DNA of 32,399 nucleotides, from the NCBI GenBank assembly GCA_002396885.1, contig DGXY01000058.1, forward strand, positions 104,964 through 137,362. Direction: 5' to 3'. The translations under genes were made by a program, and so were the position numbers. This DNA comes from Akkermansiaceae bacterium UBA5020. GTDB taxonomy: Bacteria > Verrucomicrobiota > Verrucomicrobiia > Verrucomicrobiales > DEV007. Positions 22,167 to 29,324 of the stretch are shown one piece after another. Within the stretch, counting starts at the first letter, position 1, and every line of letters begins with the position of its first letter. The notes below the pieces were generated by a model. It saw nothing but the letters and a program-made list of their open reading frames with translations, was not told the origin of the DNA and made no database searches.

Positions 22167-24686
22167 TCACTTCGTTTGCGCAGAGATCGAGGCCGCATCA
22201 CCGATCGCCGCATCGAAGGTCGACTTCACCTGGATCAGCAGGGTGTGGTTTTTCTTGAGGATGACGGTCTTCTTTCCCTTTTTTTTCGTCAGCTTCTTTT
22301 TGTTCGGTGTGATCGTCGCCCGGATCGAAACCGGGGCGTCGCCCTGCTCCATCTCCGGGGTCCGGTAGGTGCCCGCGAGCAGGCCCGCGGTGATGTTGCC
22401 CTCCGGCCCGGAGTAGGTAACCGCGAAGAAGGCGCTGCCGCCTGTGCCGCTCACGGCGATGACGTCGGGCCGGTTGCTGCGATTAAAAACGCTGACGTAG
22501 CCGGTCACGGGCTTTGCCTTTTTGGATATCAGCGTCGCCACCTGGCTCGTCGGTGAGTAGAGACCGACGCCGGTTAAAGCACCCGCCGAGGCCCCCACCG
22601 CGACATCGGGGCGAACTGCGGCGAGGGTGTCCACGGCTACGTTGTCTGTCGTCGCGCTGCCATGGCCGGACTCAGGGACTGAACTGCGGGCCATACGGAA
22701 CCCGTTGTCGGCCACTCTCGTCGGGGTGTCGGCGTCGCGGCAAGAGGAGCGCGCGCTGAACGCGATGGAGATCCAAGAGCCACCCCGGACCACCCGGTCC
22801 GCACCCGACGTCGGCCCCCGGGGATCGGTCGTCCCATTGCTCACCGTGTAGTAGGTCCCTCCATACCAGTCCCAGCACCACTCGAACGCATTCCCCGCCA
22901 TGTTTTTCAGCCCGAAATCATTCGCCGCAAAACTTCCCACCGGGCTCGTGTAGGGGAACCCGCCAGTCGCGTAGGTCGGGTGGTAGCCAGTCGTCCCGCT
23001 CTGGTAAGACTCACCGCCGACATTCTTGAAGTTCGCCTCGGCATGGCTTATCGTATTCCCCCGCGGAAAACGCCTCCCCGGGACCCCGCCGCGCGCCGCC
23101 TTCTCCCACTCCGCCTCCGTCGGCAGGCGATACCCGTTCGCCGCCCAGTTCACATCGGGCACCGTTGTCCCTGTCCGCATCACCGTACCGCCCACCGTGT
23201 AGACCGGCGTCAATCCCTCCATCTCGCTGCGCGCGTTGCACCATTTCACCACATCCCACCAGCTCACCGTCTGCACGGGATGATCCGCCGCCTTGCCCTC
23301 ACCCGCCGCGAGGTCGGTGTAGGGTGAGCTGTGGGCCAAGGCCCACGTACGCACCGTATCCCAGTGAACCTTCGTTGTCTCCGTCACTGCCAAATAAAAC
23401 GGACTCACCGACACTGTGATCGGCGGCGCGTCGCTGTCGGTGTCCCCGTTCGTTAGCCCCATCGCAAAGCTACCTCCCGGAATGAAGGAGAAATCATCGA
23501 CGACATCGGCGAAATGCGTGCGGGCCGTTCGGAACCCGACGTTGTCATAGGTGTCCGTCGGGGCGCTGTTGCCGCGGAGTGAGGCGCGCGCGTTGAACGC
23601 AATGGCGCTCCAGCCGCCGCCCCGGAACACACGGAACGTGCCCGATGCAGGCCCCCGGGGGTCGGTCGCGCCGTTGGTGTAGGTTCCCGGTGCAAACCAG
23701 TCCCAGCACCACTCATACACATTTCCGGCCATGTCCTTCAATCCGAACCCATTCCCCGAAAAACTCCCCACCGCACTTGTGTAAGGCACCCCGCCTGTCG
23801 TGTAGGTCGGGTGGTAGTTGTCGATCGGGCTCAGGTCGTAGGCATAGCCAGTCGCCCCGTAGTAGTTCGCCTCGGCATGGCTGATTTGATCCCCCAGCGG
23901 AAAGCGCTTTCCGGCCAATCCGCCCCGCGCCGATTTCTCCCACTCCGCCTCCGTCGGCAGGCGATACCCGTTCGCCGCCCAGTTCACGTCAGGCACCATC
24001 GTCCCTGTTCGCATCACCGCACCGCCCACGGTGTAGACCGGCGTCAATCCCTCCATCTCGCTGCGCGCGTTGCACCATTTCACCACATCCCACCAGCTCA
24101 CCATCTGCACCGGGTGGTCCGCCGCCTTGCCCGCACCCGCCGCCAGATCGGTGTAGGGAGAGCTGTGGGCCACGGCCCACGTCCGCACCATGTCCCACTG
24201 GGCCTTCGTTGTCTCCGTTTCCGCCAAATAAAACGTGCCGACCGTCACCGTCACCGGCGGAGCATCGCTCTCCGTGTCCCCGCTCGTCCGCCCCATCGTG
24301 AAGCTGCCTCCGGGGATCACGGCAAGTCCCACCGGCACGAGAATATCCGCCACCAACCGAAAGTTCATCTGCGTGCTGTAGTTCCCCGCCCAGTCGACTC
24401 CCGCATCCCACACGATCGCCTTGCCCGTGCCCGGCGCGACTCCCGCCCCGACATGCCCTGTCGCCGAGGTGGCAGGCACCGTCCAAGTCGCGCCCGCGTC
24501 GCTGGAGATCTCGAGCGACACCGTCACGGCCGCAAACCCCGGTGCGGCCACATCGTAGGCGATATCCACCAGCTTTGTCCCCGTCCGCTGCGAGGCGGTG
24601 AGATTCGTGACTACCGGGGCAGCGGTCGCTGATCCGGCAATCGTGGACGCAAGGGCGACAATCAAGCCGACAACTGGAGCTTTCAT
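22167..24686 (-). CDS. Exported tandem SUMF1/FGE-like protein lacking catalytic cysteines
   Basis: This 839-aa protein is read from the ATG at 24686 (an ATG 15 codons earlier is also open). The parts in order are: a signal peptide (about 1-23); a beta-rich domain with VVTNLTASQRTGTKLVDIAY (about 25-115); FGE-like domain 1 (about 120-390) and domain 2 (about 398-668), each with PGGSF.MG, YRLPTEAEWE and DMAGN/NMAGN..EWCWDW; then a C-terminal beta module (about 690-839) with a Lys-rich patch (KKKLTKKKGKK). In true formylglycine-generating enzymes two cysteines lie in GGSYxCxxSYC. Here the positions are Ala361/Ala366 in domain 1 and Ser640/Ala645 in domain 2, so classical copper-dependent maturation is not expected. 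It could be a binding fold of the FGE/C-type-lectin type or another activity. The gene lies alone, between the MlrC operon (convergent) and the enolase-superfamily gene (divergent). Confidence 0.85.
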   Translation of the reverse strand: MKAPVVGLIVALASTIAGSATAAPVVTNLTASQRTGTKLVDIAYDVAAPGFAAVTVSLEISSDAGATWTVPATSATGHVGAGVAPGTGKAIVWDAGVDWAGNYSTQMNFRLVADILVPVGLAVIPGGSFTMGRTSGDTESDAPPVTVTVGTFYLAETETTKAQWDMVRTWAVAHSSPYTDLAAGAGKAADHPVQMVSWWDVVKWCNARSEMEGLTPVYTVGGAVMRTGTMVPDVNWAANGYRLPTEAEWEKSARGGLAGKRFPLGDQISHAEANYYGATGYAYDLSPIDNYHPTYTTGGVPYTSAVGSFSGNGFGLKDMAGNVYEWCWDWFAPGTYTNGATDPRGPASGTFRVFRGGGWSAIAFNARASLRGNSAPTDTYDNVGFRTARTHFADVVDDFSFIPGGSFAMGLTNGDTDSDAPPITVSVSPFYLAVTETTKVHWDTVRTWALAHSSPYTDLAAGEGKAADHPVQTVSWWDVVKWCNARSEMEGLTPVYTVGGTVMRTGTTVPDVNWAANGYRLPTEAEWEKAARGGVPGRRFPRGNTISHAEANFKNVGGESYQSGTTGYHPTYATGGFPYTSPVGSFAANDFGLKNMAGNAFEWCWDWYGGTYYTVSNGTTDPRGPTSGADRVVRGGSWISIAFSARSSCRDADTPTRVADNGFRMARSSVPESGHGSATTDNVAVDTLAAVRPDVAVGASAGALTGVGLYSPTSQVATLISKKAKPVTGYVSVFNRSNRPDVIAVSGTGGSAFFAVTYSGPEGNITAGLLAGTYRTPEMEQGDAPVSIRATITPNKKKLTKKKGKKTVILKKNHTLLIQVKSTFDAAIGDAASISAQTK
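23103..23297 (-). repeat. Near-identical internal duplication (copy 2; copy 1 at 23937-24137)
   Basis: The DNA for the middle of the two FGE-like domains (PVQ.VSWWDVVKWCNARSEM through YRLPTEAEWEK) is almost identical, with about a dozen differences over roughly 195 bases, while the flanking parts of the domains differ much more. The copies are offset by about 835-840 bases. This points to a domain duplication followed by recent gene conversion, or to a strong constraint. Confidence 0.8.
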
Positions 24687-24977
24687 CGGAGAAATCGAGA
24701 AGGTTTTCTGGCAGGCCACGCCCCAAGCCACCTTGCGGAAAGCGAAACAGGGGCGGTGTAAGTCATCCTACCGAATCCAATCGGAAAACGCCTTGCCTCC
24801 CTTGTGATTCGAAACGCAGCAATTGGCTTCCGGCGTGACGTGTCCGTTAGTGGTAAGGTGGCGAGGTGAGATGGGAACCCCGCAAGTGCGAAGTCCACCG
24901 GACCAGACGCGGGACGCGAATCGGCCTTGCGCGGGCGGGAGCTGTTCCGGTAAGCTCCGCCGAATCTGCCACCATCC
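24687..24977. promoter_or_regulatory. Divergent intergenic region
   Basis: These 291 bases separate the divergent FGE-like and enolase-superfamily genes. I see no gene, no strong hairpin and no convincing sigma-70 boxes. It must carry promoters for at least one of the two genes. A GTGGTAAGGTGGCGAGGTGA purine-rich stretch at about 24849-24868 is the only compositional oddity. Confidence 0.4.
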
Positions 24978-26108
24978 ATGAAAATCAGAGAAATCCGCTG
25001 CGCGGGCCTGCGCGGCGCCACCCCCGAAGGCGGCTGGAGCAACGAGCTCCGTCCCGAGGACTGCGTCCACACCCTCGTCACCGTCCACACCGATGAAGGC
25101 CTCGTCGGACTCGGCAGCGTCTTCACGAACGACGCCCTCGTCCAGGCATCGCTGAAAGTCCTCGAGCCCCTCTACCTAGGAGAAAACGCCCTCGAACCGG
25201 AGCGGATCAGCGAGAAACTGCACCAAAACATGTTCTGGCTCGGTCGCGGCGGCTCGATCACGCACGCGATCAGCGGGATCGACATCGCCCTCTGGGACCT
25301 CCTCGGCAAGACGACGGGACAACCGGTGGGGCGTTTGTTAGGTGGACGCTACCGCGAGCGGGTCCAGCCCTATGCTTCGCTCCTCATGGACGAACCGGAA
25401 AAACTCCGCGACCACCTCCTCTCGGTCAAAGCCCAGGGCTTCCGCGCCTTCAAGATCGGCTGGGGTCCCTTCGGACGACGCAATCAGGCGACGGACGAGG
25501 CGATTGTCAGGGCCGCTCGCGAGGCCGTTGGTCCGGACTCGCGGCTCATGGTCGATGCCGGCGGCAGCGACGCCCATTGGACGAACGGCTACAAATGGGC
25601 GCTCAACACTTCGAAGATGCTCGCCGACTACGACGTCCATTGGTTCGAGGAGGCACTCGATCCCGATGCGCTCGATGACTACGTAAAGCTCCGCGAGCAT
25701 TCGCCCGTGCCCATCTCGGGCGGAGAGGTCCTGACCAGACGACAATCTTTCCAGCCCTTCCTCGAGGCCCGCGCCTTTGACATCATCCAGCCCGATGTGA
25801 CGAAGGTCGGCGGGATCAGCGAGGAGCGCCGCATCGCCTGGATGGCTCAGGAGCACGGGATCCGCTTCATCCCCCACGGATGGAACACGGCCGTCGGACT
25901 CGCCGCCGATCTCCACCTCGCCTCGGCTTTTCCGGGCACGGACCTCGTCGAATACCTCACCGGCTCGCCATTCATCGACGAGATCACCGTCGGCGGCTGG
26001 CAGCTTGATGCCGACGGCATGCTCGCAATTCCCGACTCGCCGGGACTCGGACTCGAGCTCAATCCGGACGCGGTGGCCAAATACACCGGAGGCGCTTCTC
26101 TGTTCTGA
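24978..26108 (+). CDS. Mandelate racemase/muconate lactonizing enzyme family protein (enolase superfamily)
   Basis: Magnesium-dependent enzyme of 376 aa that abstracts an alpha-proton from a carboxylate; most relatives near glycan loci are sugar-acid dehydratases. The N-terminal capping domain is residues 1 to about 125, ending in DIALWDLLGKTTGQPV. In the barrel, residues consistent with catalysis are Lys159 (FKIGWG), Asp193 (MVDAGG), Glu224/225 (WFEEAL), Glu250 (ISGGE), Asp273 (QPDVTKVGG) and His300 (IPHGWNT). The His at the end of strand 7 with its Asp partner places it in the mandelate-racemase subgroup. The exact substrate (fuconate, galactonate, rhamnonate or other) cannot be read. No signal peptide. 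It converges on the sulfatase at 26113 with only 4 bases between stop codons, and its AGGAG-type site is missing. Confidence 0.9.
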   Translation: MKIREIRCAGLRGATPEGGWSNELRPEDCVHTLVTVHTDEGLVGLGSVFTNDALVQASLKVLEPLYLGENALEPERISEKLHQNMFWLGRGGSITHAISGIDIALWDLLGKTTGQPVGRLLGGRYRERVQPYASLLMDEPEKLRDHLLSVKAQGFRAFKIGWGPFGRRNQATDEAIVRAAREAVGPDSRLMVDAGGSDAHWTNGYKWALNTSKMLADYDVHWFEEALDPDALDDYVKLREHSPVPISGGEVLTRRQSFQPFLEARAFDIIQPDVTKVGGISEERRIAWMAQEHGIRFIPHGWNTAVGLAADLHLASAFPGTDLVEYLTGSPFIDEITVGGWQLDADGMLAIPDSPGLGLELNPDAVAKYTGGASLF

Positions 26109-26112
26109 GTGA

Positions 26113-27789
26113 CTACTCCTTGGCTCCCTTGCCCTTGCCCTTTCCTTTCCCTTTTCCTTTTTCGTTGGGCCCCTTCTCCTTCCAAAACTCCTCCGCGTCC
26201 GGAAGTGGGCCGGCCATGGGAGGCGTCTCGAAGAATTTGCCATCATCGATCATCCGCGGATCGCCGGTGCGAGTGAGTTCGGCGAGCAACTCCTTCTCAA
26301 GCGCCGCCTTCACCTCCGCATAGGCCGGGTCATCGGCGAGATTGGTGGTTTCGTGAGGGTCCTTCTTCAGGTCGTAGAGCTCGTATTTCGGCCGCTTTCC
26401 GTAGACCCACTCGTAGTGCTCCTTCCATTCCGGCGTATTCCGCACCCCGACGAGCCAAGCCTTCGTTGGACCGGAATCCTCGTCGGGCAGGGTGACACGG
26501 GTCTCGTTTTCCAATTCGTCAACGCTGGGCGTGCCGCTGCTGTCGAGCAGGTAGGGATCGCCCATGGGATAACGATCCGGGCGGAAATTGATGATGAGGA
26601 CGTGAGAGGCCGTGCGGATGGCCCGTTGGGGATAGGGCGTGTAATCGGAACGCGCGATCTCGACATGACGCTCTCGCCCGGTCAAAACGCGGGTGCGGGA
26701 TTCGTCGACGAGTCCGCTCTTCTCGGACTTCAGCACATTCCAAAGGCTCCGTCCCGTCATGACCTCGGGGGCTTTCAACCCGGCCGCCTCGAGGAAGGTG
26801 GGAGCGAGATCGGTGAGCGAAGCAAAATCATCGACGATGCGCCCGCCCTTCACGCCAGGCCCCGTGATCGAGAGGCAGACATTCGTGCCGAATCCGTAGA
26901 GATTGCATTTCCCGTGTGGAAAGCCCGGCGCACCGTGATCGCCGCTGATGACGACGAGGGTGTTCTCCTTCTCGCCACGCTTTTCGATTTCGGCAAGGAG
27001 CACCCCGATCCCGGCATCCCAGGCTCTGATCTCACCGAAATAGTCCGCGAGGTCCTCGCGCACTTCGGGGACGTCGGGAAGGAAAGGAGGCATCTTGCCT
27101 TTGAGTGTATCCGGATTGATCCCCCAGAGCGCCTTGCCGCTGCCCTTGATCCATTTGCGGTGGACGTTGGTGGGGCCAAACCAATAGCACCAGGGCTCGT
27201 CGCCTTCGCGCGCGGCGAGAAAGTCCTCGAAATTGCCGCGCGATTCCTCGATCAACTCCGCCTTGGCCTCCTCGAGCGGCTTTCCTTCGCCGACCGCCTT
27301 GGTCACGTTCTGGGAAAACTGGTTGAACTTGCCGCCGCGCTTCGCGTAGGACTGCTCCTTCGTGAAGGGCGAATTGGCCGGCGTCCCCGGGCCCCAGACC
27401 TTGTGGGTATAGCCGATGTGGTAGCCGGCCTCTTGGAGCAAGAGCGGATAGCTCGGGATCGACGCGTCCCAGACCGCCCCGCGGAGAATCGCACCGGTGT
27501 TGGTGCGCCAGAAATGTTGTCCTGTCAGGAGGGCGCTGCGGCAGGGTGTGCACGACGGGGCGCTGACGTGGGCATTGCGGAAAAAGACGCCTTCCGCCGC
27601 GATGCGGTCGAAGTTGGGCGTCTCGACGACGTCATTGATCGTTCCCGTCCCCTCGCTCCCGCGGAGGATGGAGGCGTAGCGCCCCCAATCATCGGCGAAG
27701 AGGAAGAGGATATTCGGCTTCTTCTCGGCCGCCGATGCGGCGGTGAGGCAGAAGGAAAGGGCGAGAGTGAAGAGGGTCGGGTGTTTCAT
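26113..27789 (-). CDS. Exported sulfatase with CTPCR signature and Lys-Gly tail
   Basis: S1-family sulfatase of 558 aa, the longest here. The signal peptide is about 1-21 (LTAASAAEK). Metal ligands are in LFADDWGRYAS (D33, D34). The signature reads SC80-TPCR-SALLTGQ, so the usual Ser/Thr/Ala before Arg is replaced by a second Cys (Cys83). The long insertion SEGTGTINDVVETPNF and WFGPTNVHRKW suggest the heparan N-sulfatase-like (sulfamidase) branch, where I have seen CTPCR in Planctomycetota sequences; this is from memory, not checked. ISGDHGAPGFPHGK marks the metal site. The last residues are a Lys-Gly repeat from a hexanucleotide-like microsatellite (26126-26163). It is the last gene of the second sulfatase run, 36 bases after the previous one. 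Confidence 0.92.
   Translation of the reverse strand: MKHPTLFTLALSFCLTAASAAEKKPNILFLFADDWGRYASILRGSEGTGTINDVVETPNFDRIAAEGVFFRNAHVSAPSCTPCRSALLTGQHFWRTNTGAILRGAVWDASIPSYPLLLQEAGYHIGYTHKVWGPGTPANSPFTKEQSYAKRGGKFNQFSQNVTKAVGEGKPLEEAKAELIEESRGNFEDFLAAREGDEPWCYWFGPTNVHRKWIKGSGKALWGINPDTLKGKMPPFLPDVPEVREDLADYFGEIRAWDAGIGVLLAEIEKRGEKENTLVVISGDHGAPGFPHGKCNLYGFGTNVCLSITGPGVKGGRIVDDFASLTDLAPTFLEAAGLKAPEVMTGRSLWNVLKSEKSGLVDESRTRVLTGRERHVEIARSDYTPYPQRAIRTASHVLIINFRPDRYPMGDPYLLDSSGTPSVDELENETRVTLPDEDSGPTKAWLVGVRNTPEWKEHYEWVYGKRPKYELYDLKKDPHETTNLADDPAYAEVKAALEKELLAELTRTGDPRMIDDGKFFETPPMAGPLPDAEEFWKEKGPNEKGKGKGKGKGKGAKE
26126..26163 (-). repeat. Lys-Gly coding microsatellite at sulfatase C-terminus
   Basis: CCCTTGCCCTTGCCCTTTCC and following CTTTCC/CTTTTCC units encode GKGKGKGKGKG at the C-terminus of the sulfatase. 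Repeat slippage could change tail length in steps of six bases without a frameshift. A matching tract lies at 28909-28947 in the next sulfatase. Confidence 0.75.
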
Positions 27790-27825
27790 CCTAGACGGTC
27801 GGTTCAGTGGGCGGGGCTATTCTTT

Positions 27826-29271
27826 TCACTCCTTCCAGACGCCCGGGGCCTCGGTCCATTCGGTCAGCACCTGCCGCTGCGTCACCGGCCACCACTCCTG
27901 GAGGCGGGCCGCAAGGCGGGCGACGATCTCGGGATTCTGCGCCGCAAGATTGGTGTTTTCGTGAGGATCGGCGAGCAGGTCGAAGAGCTGCGGACGCTTC
28001 TCCGATCGTGGATGCGAACTCGCGTATCGGTCGAGTTTGCCATCGTAGGTGAGGAGCAGTTTCCATCTGCCCTCGACGACCCATCGGTAGAGCAGGGTCG
28101 CCTGGGGATTCTCGATCTCGGCGACATCGTGGGCGAAGGTCTCACCGAAGACCTCCTTGCGCGACGTCGGTTCGCCGGATTGGAGGATGGGGAGAAGATT
28201 CAAGCCAGGGAGATTCCCGGGGATCGCCGCCCCGGCCACAGCGAGGGCGGTGGGCACGATGTCGATGCTGGAACAGAGCTGCTGCTTGCGGTCGCCCGGT
28301 TGGATCTTGCCGGGCCAGGAAAAGAGGATGGGTTGCCGCGTGCCACCTTCGTTCGCGGACTGTTTCGATTTCGGTGCATAGCCCTGTCCGTCCGGATCCT
28401 GGATCCAACCGTTGTCGGCGACGTAGACGACAAGGGTGTTTTCGGTGAGTCCTTTTTCATCGAGCTTGTCGAGAAGCTGGCCGCAGGTCTCGTCGAACCA
28501 TTCGACCATCGCATAGTATCTCGCCACGTGGTCCGACTCGATGCCCTTGGCCTTGTATTTGTCGAAGAGCCGCTGCGGCGGGGTGTGCGGGGTGTGCGGC
28601 ATGTAGGGGGCATACCAGAGGTAGAAGGGTTTCTTCTCCGCAAGGGCGTGATCGATGAAGTCGAAGACCGGAGCCATGCCTTCGCGGCCGATCTTCAGTC
28701 CCTCGTCGCCGTGACGTCCGCCCGGATTCGGAAATCCGCGGGTCATCCCATGGGTGAATCCGCCGCGCGCCGGGGGGCCTTCCCACCATTTGCCGGATTG
28801 ATGGCTGAGGTAACCTTTCTCACCGAGCAGATCCATGATCGTCGGCTGTACGTCCATCTTCGCGATGAGCTTTTCGCGCAGGGCGGCATACTCGGGCGAC
28901 TCGGGCTGACCCTTGCCTTTCCCCTTCCCTTTGCCTTTCCCCTTTTCACCGGGAGAGGCGGATTCGTCCGAAAGGGGTGAAGGGTCGTTGCCGATCACGC
29001 CGTGTTGATGGGCGTAGAGGCCGTTCGCAAAGGTCGCAAGGGCGGGACGGCAGAGCGCGGTCGGAACGTAGCCGCGGGAGAAAAGCGCGCTGCGCGAGGC
29101 GAGTTTGTCGAGATGTGGGGTCTCGATCTGCGGATGCCCCATGAAACCGTAGTCGGTCCAGGCGTGGTCGTCAGAGATGATGAAGACGACATTCGGCGGT
29201 GTCTCGGCGGCGTGGCTGAAAGAGGCGACAAGCCCGGCGATGAGCGCGAGGAGAATGCGGGGGATTTTCAT
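27826..29271 (-). CDS. Exported sulfatase-like protein with CRPAL in place of CxPxR
   Basis: S1-family protein of 481 aa with a signal peptide (about 1-22, ASFSHAAET) and metal ligands in ISDDHAWTDYGFMG (D34, D35). The cysteine sits in PTALC74-RPALATFANGLYAHQHG. Cys and Pro are kept, but the Arg at +4 is Leu, while an Arg appears at +1. The rest is normal: VADNGWIQ at the metal site and KQSANEGGTRQPILFSWPGK. Residues 110-121 are a Lys-Gly repeat inside a loop shortly after the signature. The Arg at +4 is part of the recognition motif for both known maturases, so conversion to formylglycine is doubtful. It might be an unmodified phosphohydrolase-like relative or be matured by a relaxed enzyme. 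The start is chosen by the signal peptide; it lies in the operon 36 bases before the next gene. Confidence 0.87.
   Translation of the reverse strand: MKIPRILLALIAGLVASFSHAAETPPNVVFIISDDHAWTDYGFMGHPQIETPHLDKLASRSALFSRGYVPTALCRPALATFANGLYAHQHGVIGNDPSPLSDESASPGEKGKGKGKGKGKGQPESPEYAALREKLIAKMDVQPTIMDLLGEKGYLSHQSGKWWEGPPARGGFTHGMTRGFPNPGGRHGDEGLKIGREGMAPVFDFIDHALAEKKPFYLWYAPYMPHTPHTPPQRLFDKYKAKGIESDHVARYYAMVEWFDETCGQLLDKLDEKGLTENTLVVYVADNGWIQDPDGQGYAPKSKQSANEGGTRQPILFSWPGKIQPGDRKQQLCSSIDIVPTALAVAGAAIPGNLPGLNLLPILQSGEPTSRKEVFGETFAHDVAEIENPQATLLYRWVVEGRWKLLLTYDGKLDRYASSHPRSEKRPQLFDLLADPHENTNLAAQNPEIVARLAARLQEWWPVTQRQVLTEWTEAPGVWKE
28909..28947 (-). repeat. Lys-Gly coding microsatellite inside sulfatase loop
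   Basis: CCTTGCCTTTCCCCTTCCCT plus following units encode GEKGKGKGKGKGKG within the sulfatase at 27826-29271. It has the same composition and reading as the tract at 26126-26163, but here it is internal, between the signature helix and the next conserved block. Confidence 0.75.
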
Positions 29272-29324
29272 GGATCAAGGAAACGGGTTTTTGAAAGAAT
29301 GGTCAATGTCCGGGTCGGAAGCCA

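Noticed and set aside
22167..24686. Annotation as the formylglycine-generating enzyme of the sulfatases
   Set aside because: Both FGE-like domains lack the two catalytic cysteines, and the protein is exported.
26353..28980. A plus-strand open frame of 875 codons opposite two sulfatase genes
   Set aside because: It lies entirely antisense to two well-supported sulfatases, has no recognisable motifs, and is explained by high third-position GC on the coding strand leaving few stops opposite.
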